Both the position numbers and the translations under genes were made by a program. A stretch of 29,866 nt of DNA from Nitriliruptor sp040882055 (GTDB taxonomy: Bacteria > Actinomycetota > Nitriliruptoria > Nitriliruptorales > Nitriliruptoraceae), in contig JBBECA010000042.1 in the NCBI GenBank assembly GCA_040882055.1, positions 1-29,866 on the forward strand, written 5' to 3'. Below the pieces are notes generated by a model. The model was not told the DNA's origin and ran no database searches. It saw only the letters and a list, made by a program, of their open reading frames with translations. Of the stretch, positions 1-7,440 are shown piece after piece. Within the stretch, counting starts at the first letter, position 1. Every line of letters begins with the position of its first letter.

Positions 1-52
1 CGAGACAAGCCATCGAAGTACTCTCACCTCCCTAACTGAACGGTATTGGGGC

Positions 53-58
53 TAGGCT
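53..58 (+). promoter_or_regulatory. -10-like element for the PLP enzyme gene
   Basis: TAGGCT followed by C, 32 bases before the GTG at 91, in a locally AT-richer stretch. It matches the TASSSTC element seen before most units in this window. No clear -35 element. Confidence 0.45.
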
Positions 59-90
59 CGGCCGGTCCGTCACGGTCCGAGGAGCACCGC

Positions 91-1299
91 GTGGAACCGA
101 CCACCGAGCGCACCACCGGCGGCTTCGCCACGCGCGCCGTCCACGGGGCGACCGTCCCATCCGTCGAGCAGCACCCGCTCAGCGTCCCGATCCACCTCGC
201 TGCGACGTGGGGGACCGACACCTCCGCCGAGATCGGTGACCTGCTCACCGACACCACCGCCGGGTACGTCTACGGCCGCTACGACGGTCCCACGGCGACC
301 GCGCTGCACGCGGTGATCGCCTCGCTCCACGACGCCGAGGCGGCGTGGTCGGCCGCATCGGGTACCGCCGCCATCCACGCGACGCTCGACGCTCTGCGCG
401 GCCGCGGCCGGGTCCTGGTCACCTCGCGACTCTACGGCGGGACCTACGCCCTGCTGCAGCGGCTCGCCCGCGACGGCGGGTGGGGCGTCGACACCGCGGA
501 GCTGTTGACCGGCGACGACGTCCGAGCCGCGCTGACCGACCAGCACACCGTCGTGCACGTCGAGACCATCGCGAACCCCACCACGGCGGTCACCGACCTC
601 CCCGGCATCGCCGCGGTGTGCCGAGAGGCCGGCGTGGCGCTCGTGGTCGACAACACCTTCGCCTCGCCGGTGCTGTGCCGGCCGCTCGTGCACGGCGCCA
701 CGGCGGTGGTCGAGTCCGCCACCAAGTTCCTCGGGGGGCACGGCGACGTGGTCGCGGGGGTGGTGGCCGGTGACGCGGACCTGATCCGACGGATCCGCCA
801 CCACATCTACGAGCTCGGCGGATCGCTCGGCGCGTTCGAGGCGTGGCTGGTGACCCGCGGCATCCAGACCCTCCCGTTGCGCGTCCGCGAGGGTTGCCGC
901 AACGCCACGGCGATCGCAGCCGTGCTCGCCGAGGACCCCACCGTGGTGGCGGTGCACCACCCATCGCAGCCCGACCACCCCCAGCACCACCTCGTCGATC
1001 CCGTCCTGTCGGGACGGCCCGGCTCGGTCCTCGCGCTCGACCTGCCGTCCCGTGCCGCGGCCGAGGCGTTCGCCGACGCGTGCGAGGTGTTCGTCCGCGC
1101 GGTCTCCCTCGGCGGGACCCACTCGTTGGTCGTCCACCCCGGTTCGACCACCCACCGCCAGCTCGACGAGGCCGCGCTGGCCGCAGCGGGCCTCGGCCCC
1201 GGGACCGTCCGGCTGTCGGTGGGCATCGAGGACGAGGTCGACCTGATCGCCGACGTCCGCCGTGGGCTCGAGGCTGCCCGGAAGGTCCCGCTCGGCTGA
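91..1299 (+). CDS. Cys/Met metabolism PLP-dependent enzyme (cystathionine gamma-synthase/lyase type)
   Basis: A 402-aa fold-type I PLP enzyme of the trans-sulfuration family, which exchanges or eliminates groups at the gamma or beta carbon of homoserine- or cysteine-derived substrates in the cytosol. Visible family marks are YGRYDGPT (Tyr61/Arg63, which contact the neighbouring subunit's PLP), SGTAAIHATL, RLYGGTY with Tyr115 expected to stack on PLP, VVDNTF with Asp187, and ESATKFLGGHGD with the Schiff-base Lys212. The C-terminal VRLSVGIED carries the carboxylate-binding Arg. Position 117 is Gly, where methionine gamma-lyases usually have Cys, which argues against that activity. The GTG at 91 is chosen because GGAG (81-84) lies 6 bases upstream; a TTG at 46 in frame has no such site and would swallow the promoter. 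Which reaction it performs (synthase, lyase or sulfhydrylase) cannot be told from sequence. Confidence 0.85.
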   Translation: MEPTTERTTGGFATRAVHGATVPSVEQHPLSVPIHLAATWGTDTSAEIGDLLTDTTAGYVYGRYDGPTATALHAVIASLHDAEAAWSAASGTAAIHATLDALRGRGRVLVTSRLYGGTYALLQRLARDGGWGVDTAELLTGDDVRAALTDQHTVVHVETIANPTTAVTDLPGIAAVCREAGVALVVDNTFASPVLCRPLVHGATAVVESATKFLGGHGDVVAGVVAGDADLIRRIRHHIYELGGSLGAFEAWLVTRGIQTLPLRVREGCRNATAIAAVLAEDPTVVAVHHPSQPDHPQHHLVDPVLSGRPGSVLALDLPSRAAAEAFADACEVFVRAVSLGGTHSLVVHPGSTTHRQLDEAALAAAGLGPGTVRLSVGIEDEVDLIADVRRGLEAARKVPLG

Positions 1300-1312
1300 C
1301 GGGCCGGTTCGC

Positions 1313-1318
1313 TAGCGT
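1313..1318 (+). promoter_or_regulatory. -10-like element for ddl
   Basis: TAGCGT followed by C, 34 bases before the ddl start and just after the preceding stop codon. Same TASSSTC pattern as elsewhere; no obvious -35. Confidence 0.4.
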
Positions 1319-1352
1319 CGCGCGGCACCCCCCACCCCCCTCGGAGCACCCC

Positions 1353-2432
1353 GTGAAGCGCGTCCTGCTGCTGTTCGGAGGCCGGTCGAGCGAGCACGAC
1401 GTGTCGTGCCTGTCCGCTCGTTCGGTCCTCGCCGCGATCGATCGCGATCGCTACGAGGTGCTCGCCGTCGGCATCACCCGTGACGGCCGGTGGACGTTGA
1501 CCGAGGGTGAGATCGTCACGCCACCGGGTCGCCCCCTCCCCGAGGTCGACGACACCGGGCCGACCGTCGCCCTCGTCGGTGGCCGGGGTGGCCCGACCTT
1601 GGTCCAGCTCGACGAGGAGGCCGGGACCTCCGAGGTCGTGTCGAGCGTCGACGTCGCGTTCCCGGTGCTCCACGGTCCGTACGGCGAGGACGGCACGGTG
1701 CAGGGCCTGCTCGCCACGGTCGGCGTGCCGTTCGTCGGCGCCGACGTCACCGGTTCCTCGATCGGCGTCGACAAGGCGGCGATGAAGGCCGCGTTCGCGG
1801 CAGCTGGCCTCCCGCAGGGGGACTACGGCACCGTCCACCGGGCGCGGTGGGCCGCCGATCCCGACGTGGTCGCCGGCGAGCTCGAGGCGGAGCTCGACTA
1901 CCCCTGGTTCGTCAAGCCCGCCCGTCAGGGCAGCAGCATCGGGATCTCCAAGGTCTCGGCCCGCGCCGAGCTCGCGGAGGCGCTCGAGGAGGCGTTCGGT
2001 TACGACATCGTCGCCGTGGTCGAGCGCGGGTTCGACGCCCCCCGCGAGATCGAGGTCGGCGTGCTCGGGGTCGGCGAGCTCGAGGTGACGGCGCCGGGTG
2101 AGATCCGGCCCTCGCACGAGTTCTACGACTTCGAGGCCAAGTACCTCGACGATTCCGAGCTGGTCATCCCCGCCGAGGTCGGCGCCGAGATGGCCGATCG
2201 CATCGACGACATGGCCCGCCGCGCGTACCGGGCGATCGGCTGCCGGGGGATGGCTCGCGTCGACTTCTTCCTGGTCGACGACGGTGACGGCGAGCGGCTC
2301 CTGGTCAACGAGATCAACACGATCCCCGGGTTCACGCCGAACTCGATGTTCCCGCGCCTGTGGGACGCCGAGGGCCTGAGCTACTCCGCGCTGGTCGACC
2401 GCCTGCTGGACCTCGCGCTCGAGACCGAGTGA
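1353..2432 (+). CDS. ddl: D-alanine--D-alanine ligase
   Basis: This 359-aa ATP-grasp enzyme joins two D-Ala in the cytosol to make the terminal dipeptide of the peptidoglycan stem peptide. Seen in order: N-terminal GGRSSEHDVS (9-18), VLHGPYGEDGTVQG, the ATP-grasp segment KPARQGSSIGIS, the omega-loop EFYDFEAKY typical of D-Ala-D-Ala rather than D-Ala-D-Lac ligases, and the metal/phosphate motif EINTIPGFTPNSMFP with Glu320 and Asn322. Length is normal for the family. The GTG at 1353 gives the expected VKRVLLLFGG start, with GGAG (1343-1346) upstream. It follows the PLP enzyme by 53 bases but has its own putative -10 box. It ends 10 bases from the convergent Lrp-like gene. Confidence 0.97.
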   Translation: MKRVLLLFGGRSSEHDVSCLSARSVLAAIDRDRYEVLAVGITRDGRWTLTEGEIVTPPGRPLPEVDDTGPTVALVGGRGGPTLVQLDEEAGTSEVVSSVDVAFPVLHGPYGEDGTVQGLLATVGVPFVGADVTGSSIGVDKAAMKAAFAAAGLPQGDYGTVHRARWAADPDVVAGELEAELDYPWFVKPARQGSSIGISKVSARAELAEALEEAFGYDIVAVVERGFDAPREIEVGVLGVGELEVTAPGEIRPSHEFYDFEAKYLDDSELVIPAEVGAEMADRIDDMARRAYRAIGCRGMARVDFFLVDDGDGERLLVNEINTIPGFTPNSMFPRLWDAEGLSYSALVDRLLDLALETE

Positions 2433-2442
2433 CCGGGGAACC

Positions 2443-2676
2443 TCAGAGGTCGACGACGGTGCAGGTCAGGGTGCGGATGATGCCCTCGATGCCCTGCAGA
2501 CGCGAGACGACGAGCCGGCCGAGCTCGTTCACGTCGGTGGCCTCGACCTTGACGATGACGTCGTAGGGTCCGGTCACGTCGTGGGCGGCGACCACCCCGG
2601 GAAGCTCGCCGGTGGCGGCGGCGACGGCCGCGGCGGCACCGAGCTCGGTCTGGATCAGGATGTAGGCCTCGACCAC
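2443..2676 (-). CDS. Stand-alone Lrp/AsnC-type effector-binding (RAM) domain protein
   Basis: A 77-aa protein that is only the alpha-beta ligand-binding/dimerisation domain of the Lrp/AsnC family, with no helix-turn-helix. The pattern VEAYILIQTELG, then GPYDVIVKVEATDVNELGRLV, then GIIRTLTCTVVDL is the usual beta-alpha-beta repeat of that domain. Such single-domain proteins are thought to sense amino acids or partner with full regulators; here the role is unknown. The start is GTG at 2676, with a GGGAGG site a few bases upstream. It lies beside ddl on the opposite strand, and a short gene of this kind near ddl and rpmB is common in Actinobacteria (recalled, not checked). In mycobacteria thiL and ung also sit in this region; both are absent here. 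Confidence 0.85.
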   Translation of the reverse strand: MVEAYILIQTELGAAAAVAAATGELPGVVAAHDVTGPYDVIVKVEATDVNELGRLVVSRLQGIEGIIRTLTCTVVDL

Positions 2677-2703
2677 GCGGCGCCTCCCAGGCTCCCTCGG
2701 CTC

Positions 2704-2709
2704 GACCCT
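2704..2709 (-). promoter_or_regulatory. -10-like element for the Lrp-domain gene
   Basis: On the minus strand the 2710-2704 segment reads TAGGGTC, 27 bases before the GTG start at 2676. It matches the TASSSTC pattern. Confidence 0.4.
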
Positions 2710-2721
2710 AGACGCACGAGA

Positions 2722-2752
2722 ACGACGCCGCCCGGCGAGTGAGCGGCGTCGT
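2722..2752 (-). terminator. Hairpin downstream of rpmB
   Basis: A perfect 10-bp inverted repeat (2722-2731 with 2743-2752) and an 11-base loop, starting 15 bases after the rpmB stop on the minus strand. No T-run follows, as is common in GC-rich Actinobacteria. It separates rpmB from the Lrp-domain gene. Confidence 0.7.
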
Positions 2753-2767
2753 GGGTGGAGCGAGCGT

Positions 2768-2986
2768 TCAGGCCTGCGTGGTCCGCTTGGCCCTGACCAT
2801 CGGCCGGGTCACCTTGCCGGCCTTGAGGCAGGAGGTGCACACGTTGAGCCGGACGGTGCGGCCGTCGACGTCGGCCTTGACCCGCTGGATGTTCGGGTCC
2901 CAGCGACGCGAGGAGCGCCGGTGCGAGTGGGAGACCTGCTTGCCGAACCAGGGCTTCTTGTCGCAGAGGTCGCAGGTGGACGGCAT
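2768..2986 (-). CDS. rpmB: 50S ribosomal protein L28 (zinc-binding, C+ form)
   Basis: A 72-aa basic protein of the large ribosomal subunit. It begins MPSTCDLCDKKPWFG and contains RRWDPNIQRVKADVDG and NVCTSCLKAGKV, which are L28 hallmarks. Two CxxC pairs (Cys5/Cys8 and Cys50/Cys53) make it the zinc-ribbon C+ form; many Actinobacteria carry C- copies used under zinc starvation elsewhere in the genome. The ATG at 2986 is preceded by GGAGG 7 bases upstream. A candidate -10 box lies 113 bases upstream, so the leader is fairly long. It is transcribed divergently from the fakA-like gene, as in many Actinobacteria. Confidence 0.97.
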   Translation of the reverse strand: MPSTCDLCDKKPWFGKQVSHSHRRSSRRWDPNIQRVKADVDGRTVRLNVCTSCLKAGKVTRPMVRAKRTTQA

Positions 2987-3099
2987 CGCGGTCCTCCGGG
3001 GGTGCGGTCCCCGCGGGTGCGAGCGCACACGGCGCATCGGGCACGGCGAGGAGGGGGTCGGAACGAGGGGATCGGCCACGAGCGGGCCGTGACGGTGCG

Positions 3100-3105
3100 A
3101 GGCTA
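3100..3105 (-). promoter_or_regulatory. -10-like element for rpmB
   Basis: On the minus strand this reads TAGCCT followed by C, 113 bases before the rpmB ATG. It faces away from the fakA-like promoter at 3194, forming a divergent promoter region. Confidence 0.4.
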
Positions 3106-3193
3106 CCAGCAGCAGCCGGGGGTGGCGACCGGGGACGCGCGGCTCGCTCGTGTCGGCCGTGTCGGACCCCGGCGTCCCGCGACGGGGCGTGGC

Positions 3194-3199
3194 TAACCT
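3194..3199 (+). promoter_or_regulatory. -10-like element for the fakA-recG unit
   Basis: TAACCT followed by C, 46 bases before the GTG at 3246. A variant of the TASSSTC pattern. Confidence 0.4.
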
Positions 3200-3245
3200 C
3201 GGCCGGACCGCCCACGATGCCGCGTGGCGCGGGCAGGAGCGGCGA

Positions 3246-4922
3246 GTGAGCGAGCCCACCCCGGACGGGATCGAGGGGTCCCGGGCACGTGAGCCGCGCG
3301 ACGATCGGCCGGGGGGCTCGCCGCTCGGCGCTGCGGAGCTGCCCGCCCTGCTCGAACGCGTGCACGTCGCCCTCTCGCGCCAGCGCGAGCGGATCGACGA
3401 GCTGAACGTCTTCCCGGTGCCGGACGGGGACACGGGCACCAACATGACCCTCACGGTCCGCGCCGGGCTCGAGGCGTTGCAGGACGGGCCGTACCCCGAC
3501 GCGGCGGCGGCTGGCCACGCCGTCACCCGTGGCGCCCTCCGGGGCGCACGCGGCAACTCCGGGGTGATCCTGTCGCAGATCCTGCGCGCCGTGATCGACG
3601 TCATCGCTGGCCACCGGGAGGTCGATGCCGCCCTGTACGCCCAGGCGTTGGAACGCGCTCGAGAGCTGGCCTACGAGGCGGTCGGGAGACCGGTGGAGGG
3701 CACGATCCTCACCGTCGTCGCCGTGGCTGCCGCAGAGGCTGGGGCTGCCGCGGCTGATGGCGACGACCTGGTCGCCACCTCGGCCCGGACCTGCGCCGCG
3801 GCCCACGACGCGGTCGCCGCGACCCGCGAACAGCTCGATGTCCTGCGGGATGCGGGTGTGGTCGACGCTGGCGCCCGCGGGTTCGAGGTGCTCCTCGCCG
3901 CCGTCCACGCCCACCTGACCGGCGAGGAGCCGGAGGCGGCCCAGGATCACGCGGACGTCGCGACCGGCCCGTTCCACGACGCGTGCGAGCACGGCTCCCT
4001 CGAGTACCGCTTCGAGGTGCAGTACCTGCTCGACGCCGCCGACGACGTGGCGGCTGGCCTCCGCGACCGGCTCGAGCTGCTCGGCGATTCCGTCGTGGTG
4101 GTGGCGGGAGGGGATCTGCTGAACGTCCACGTCCACACCGATGACGTCGGCGCGGCGATCGAGGAGGGGCTCGCGCTCGGCCACCCCTCGGAGATCACGG
4201 TCACCCACTTCGGGGACCAGATCGCCGCGCGACGGGCCGGTGCACCGCTCGCCAAGGTCGGGGTGGTGGCGGTGGTCTCCGGCGGTGGCGTGCACGCCAT
4301 GGCCGCATCGCTCGGTGCGACGACCATCGAGGGCGCTGCGGGCCGCCTGCCGTCCGTGGCGGACGTGTTGAACGCCTGCGGCGACGTGCGCGCCGAGACC
4401 CTCATCGTGCTGCCCGGCCACCCGAACGCCGTGCCGACGGCGCGCCAGGCCGCCGCGGTCGCCGTCGCCGAGGGCGGGCGGCCGTTCGAGGTGATCGATG
4501 CCGCCTCGACGCTGCCGGCGGTGCTCGCCGCCCTCGCGGTGTTCGATCCACAGGCAGCGGCCGAGACGGCGGTCGCGGAGCTCGGTGCCACGGCAGCCAC
4601 CGTGCGGTGCGGTGAGGTCGTCCCGGCGGTCCGGGACGCCGACACCCCGATCGGGCACGTCAGCGAGGGCCAACCGCTGTCGGTCGTCGACGGTGAGGTC
4701 GTCACCGCCGCGCACGACGCGCTCGAGGCGCTGGCCGTCACCTGCGAACACCTCGACACCGCGGGCGCCGAGCTCGTCACCCTGCTGCTCGGGCGCGAGG
4801 TCTCCGGCGATGAAGCTCGGCGCGCCGAACAGGTCGTCCGCGACCGTCTCGGCGATGCGACCGAGCTCACCGTGATCGACGCCGGCCACCACCCTGCGCG
4901 GTACACGGTGGGGGTGGAGTGA
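3246..4922 (+). CDS. DAK2/DhaL-domain kinase-like protein (FakA/YloV family)
   Basis: A 558-aa protein of the FakA/YloV family. In Firmicutes FakA is the ATP-binding subunit that phosphorylates fatty acids presented by a DegV-type FakB partner. The N-terminal DhaL domain has NVFPVPDGDTGTNM (residues 54-67), whose Asp residues bind Mg-ATP, and GARGNSGVILSQ shortly after. A central GGDLLNVHVHTDD segment is typical of the middle domain, and the C-terminal half matches the family's length. The GTG at 3246 has AGGAG (3235-3239) 6 bases upstream; earlier in-frame starts would cross the promoter. The first 30 residues are poorly conserved and charged. Its stop overlaps the recG start by 4 bases (GTGA). 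The DAK2-recG pair is conserved in Actinobacteria. No fakB gene is in the window, so the fatty-acid role is inferred from the family. Confidence 0.9.
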   Translation: MSEPTPDGIEGSRAREPRDDRPGGSPLGAAELPALLERVHVALSRQRERIDELNVFPVPDGDTGTNMTLTVRAGLEALQDGPYPDAAAAGHAVTRGALRGARGNSGVILSQILRAVIDVIAGHREVDAALYAQALERARELAYEAVGRPVEGTILTVVAVAAAEAGAAAADGDDLVATSARTCAAAHDAVAATREQLDVLRDAGVVDAGARGFEVLLAAVHAHLTGEEPEAAQDHADVATGPFHDACEHGSLEYRFEVQYLLDAADDVAAGLRDRLELLGDSVVVVAGGDLLNVHVHTDDVGAAIEEGLALGHPSEITVTHFGDQIAARRAGAPLAKVGVVAVVSGGGVHAMAASLGATTIEGAAGRLPSVADVLNACGDVRAETLIVLPGHPNAVPTARQAAAVAVAEGGRPFEVIDAASTLPAVLAALAVFDPQAAAETAVAELGATAATVRCGEVVPAVRDADTPIGHVSEGQPLSVVDGEVVTAAHDALEALAVTCEHLDTAGAELVTLLLGREVSGDEARRAEQVVRDRLGDATELTVIDAGHHPARYTVGVE

Positions 4923-7126
4923 GCTCGCCCGACCAGCAGCCGGTACCGGTCGCGCTCCAGCTCGACGATCCGGTCACCGAGGTCCCGGGGGTCACCACGA
5001 CGGTCGCGTCCCGGCTCAAGAAGCACTTCGGCATCCGCACCGTCCACGACCTCATCGAGCACCACCCCCGCAAGCACCACGACGCCGGCGAGGTGCTCGA
5101 TCTGTCGGAGGTCGCCGTCGGCGAGCCGGCGACGCTCATCGGGACCATCACCGACTGGACGGTCAAGCGCATCCCGAAGGGCCGCCGGCGGCTGACGGTC
5201 ACCAGCGCTCGCGTCGTCCAGGCCTCGGGCGCCGCGTTCGAGGCGACCTGGTTCAACCAGGAGTGGCGCAAGCGCACCCTGCCTGAGGGCACCGTCGCGG
5301 CGTTCTCCGGCAAGGTCGAACGCTTCCGGTCCTCGCTGAAGGTCTCGAACCCCGAGACGCAGGTGCTCGGCCACCTCCGCGAGGGCGGCGTCGCCGGGGT
5401 GCCCGACGACCTGTCCGCGCTCGATCACCAGCGGCTCCTGCCGGTCTACCCCGCGGTCAAGGAGCTGCCCTCCTTCAAGCTGGTCGCGCTGGTGGAACAC
5501 GCGCTCGCCGGCCTGGCGCCGCTGCCCGACTGGCTCCCCGAGGGCTGGCTCGACGAGCTCGATCTGGTGGCCCTCGACGACGCGCTGCGCTCGCACCACT
5601 TCCCGCCGGACCACGCGACCGCACGTGCGGCTCGGCAGCGGCTGGTGTTCGACGAGCTGTTCGCGCTGCAGCTCGGTCTGCAGTGGCGCCGGGCCCACCT
5701 CGAGGCCGGCACCGTCGGGCGGGACAACTCGCCGGTCGACCTCGGGCGGGCGGACGAGTTCCTGCGCGCCCTGCCGTTCGAGCCGACCGGTGCGCAGCAG
5801 CGCAGCTTCGGCACGATCGCCGAGGACCTCGGCTCACCCCGGCCGATGCACCGGCTGTTGCAGGGAGACGTCGGATCGGGCAAGACCGTGGTCGCGGTGT
5901 GGACGTTGCTGAACGCGGTCGACCACGGGCGGCAGGCCGCGTTGATGGTGCCGACCGAGGTGCTGGCCGAACAGCACCACCGCACGCTGACGGAGCTGCT
6001 CGCGCCGCTCGGTGTCAACGTGCTCGACGGGGTCCGGGTCGAGCTGCTGACCGGGTCGTCGACCACGTCGCACCGGCGGCGCGTGCTCGGTGAGCTGCTC
6101 ACGGGCGATGTCGACATCGTGGTCGGCACCCACGCCCTGCTCGAGGAGGGCGTCCGGTTCGCGGACCTCGGGGTCGTCGTGATCGACGAGCAGCACCGGT
6201 TCGGGGTGTCCCAGCGTGTGCAGCTCAAGGACAAGGGCACCAGCGCGGACGGCCGGGACGTGCTGCCCGACGTGCTGGTCATGACGGCGACACCGATCCC
6301 GCGCTCGCTCGCGCTCACGCTGTACGGCGACCTCGACGTGACCGTGCTCGACGAGCTGCCGCCCGGCCGCGAGCCGATCAGGACCGCGCTGATCACCCCG
6401 GCCCAGGCCGCCCGCCGGGAGAGCCTCTACGCCTTCGTCCGCGCCGAGGTGGCCGCGGGGCGCCGCGCGTACGTGGTCTGTCCGCTGGTCGAGGAGGGCG
6501 AGGTGGCGGCGACCAACGTCACCGACCACCACCGCCACCTCGCCGACGACGTCTTCCCGGATCTGGACGTCGAGCTCGTCCACGGTCGGATGCGACCGGA
6601 CGACAAGGAGGCGGCCATGGCCCGCTTCCGCTCCGGCGAGGCCCAGATCCTGGTCTCCACCACCGTCATCGAGGTGGGCGTCGACGTGCCGCAAGCCACG
6701 GTGATGATCATCGAGGACGCCGAGCGGTTCGGGATCAGCCAGCTGCACCAGCTGCGCGGCCGTGTCGGACGCGGAGGCGGCACCTCCTACTGCGTGCTGT
6801 TCGCGGGCTGGCAGAGCGAGCTGACCGACGACGCGACCTCGCGGCTGGAAGCGGTCGCGGCCACCACCGACGGGTTCGTGCTCGCCGAGACCGACCTCGA
6901 CCTGCGCGGTGCGGGCCAGCTGTTCGGCAAGGCCCAGAGCGGTCTGCCCGACCTGAAGCTCGCTGACCTGCGACGCGACGAGGCGACCATCGCCTTGGCG
7001 CGGGAGCGGGCCCGGGGTGTCATCGCCGTCGATCCGGATCTCAGCCACCACGACCAGCTGCGGGCCGAGGTGCTGCGCCGCTACGAGGGCGGCCTCGAGG
7101 CGTTCGCCGCGCTCCAGACCGGCTGA
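4919..7126 (+). CDS. recG: ATP-dependent DNA helicase RecG
   Basis: A 735-aa superfamily 2 helicase that remodels stalled replication forks and branched recombination intermediates. The N-terminal wedge/OB region (about residues 1-240) includes HHPRKHHDAGEV and the DNA-binding segment VFSNPE-like KVSNPETQVLG. The motor contains Walker A GDVGSGKT (316-323), motif II DEQHRFG (Asp423-Glu424-Gln425-His426), which is specific to RecG/PriA/Mfd-type helicases, and LVSTTVIEVGVDVPQA plus QLRGRVGRG in the second RecA lobe. The C-terminal segment resembles the TRG region that couples ATP hydrolysis to translocation. Length is normal for RecG. It is translated from GTG overlapping the stop of the upstream gene, which implies translational coupling. 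Confidence 0.97.
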   Translation: MSSPDQQPVPVALQLDDPVTEVPGVTTTVASRLKKHFGIRTVHDLIEHHPRKHHDAGEVLDLSEVAVGEPATLIGTITDWTVKRIPKGRRRLTVTSARVVQASGAAFEATWFNQEWRKRTLPEGTVAAFSGKVERFRSSLKVSNPETQVLGHLREGGVAGVPDDLSALDHQRLLPVYPAVKELPSFKLVALVEHALAGLAPLPDWLPEGWLDELDLVALDDALRSHHFPPDHATARAARQRLVFDELFALQLGLQWRRAHLEAGTVGRDNSPVDLGRADEFLRALPFEPTGAQQRSFGTIAEDLGSPRPMHRLLQGDVGSGKTVVAVWTLLNAVDHGRQAALMVPTEVLAEQHHRTLTELLAPLGVNVLDGVRVELLTGSSTTSHRRRVLGELLTGDVDIVVGTHALLEEGVRFADLGVVVIDEQHRFGVSQRVQLKDKGTSADGRDVLPDVLVMTATPIPRSLALTLYGDLDVTVLDELPPGREPIRTALITPAQAARRESLYAFVRAEVAAGRRAYVVCPLVEEGEVAATNVTDHHRHLADDVFPDLDVELVHGRMRPDDKEAAMARFRSGEAQILVSTTVIEVGVDVPQATVMIIEDAERFGISQLHQLRGRVGRGGGTSYCVLFAGWQSELTDDATSRLEAVAATTDGFVLAETDLDLRGAGQLFGKAQSGLPDLKLADLRRDEATIALARERARGVIAVDPDLSHHDQLRAEVLRRYEGGLEAFAALQTG

Positions 7127-7129
7127 TCG

Positions 7130-7313
7130 TCAGCGCTCGGGCTCGATAAGGGTGACGAGGTTGACCAGCGCCGGCCGCGTCGGGAGGTCGGACAGCCCGA
7201 CCCCGAGGCCGCGGCGGTGAACGCCGCCACATCCCGACCGCCACATGCTCACCGTCCGCGAACGCGGCGACAGCGATCATGCCGGTGAAGCGGTCGAGCG
7301 GGCGCTGGCTCAC
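7130..7313 (-). pseudogene. Broken remnant of a small conserved gene, two frames joined near a hairpin
   Basis: On the minus strand a GTG at 7313 has a good GGCGAGGAG site 5 bases upstream and opens a plausible N-terminus containing DRFTGMIAVAAF and GEHVAVGMWRR. That frame then turns into low-complexity Arg/Pro. A frame displaced by one base continues with LGVGLSDLPTRPALVN and ends at TGA (7132-7130). The change of frame falls at a perfect 6-bp inverted repeat (7211-7216 with 7222-7227). The two parts feel like the beginning and end of an actinobacterial protein of unknown function of about 200 residues; that match is from memory and weak. The rest of this 314-base gap between recG and the next gene holds only a 5-bp stem hairpin (7122-7134) at the recG end, and the fumarylacetoacetase promoter. 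Confidence 0.5.
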
Positions 7314-7407
7314 AGGTTCTCCTCGCCGCCGGGCGGTCGGCCGTGATGGGTGCACACGTCGCGTTCGAGACGGTGCTGGCACCCGGACGGGACGTCACGC
7401 TGAGGGC

Positions 7408-7413
7408 TAGCGT
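7408..7413 (+). promoter_or_regulatory. -10-like element for fumarylacetoacetase
   Basis: TAGCGT followed by C, 27 bases before the GTG at 7441. Its surroundings (GCTAGCGTCGCG) are identical over 12 bases to those of the ddl element. Confidence 0.45.
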
Positions 7414-7440
7414 CGCGACGAGACGAGAGGCGAGGCTGTC

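Noticed and set aside
70..1155. A long antisense open frame opposite the PLP enzyme gene
   Set aside because: It mirrors a well-supported gene, is Arg/Gly/Val-rich with no family motif, and is what GC-rich third positions produce on the reverse strand.
2655..5698. Very long minus-strand open frames opposite the fakA-like gene and recG
   Set aside because: They lie antisense to strong family matches, read as low-complexity Arg/Asp/Gly/Val sequence, and run through the real rpmB gene.
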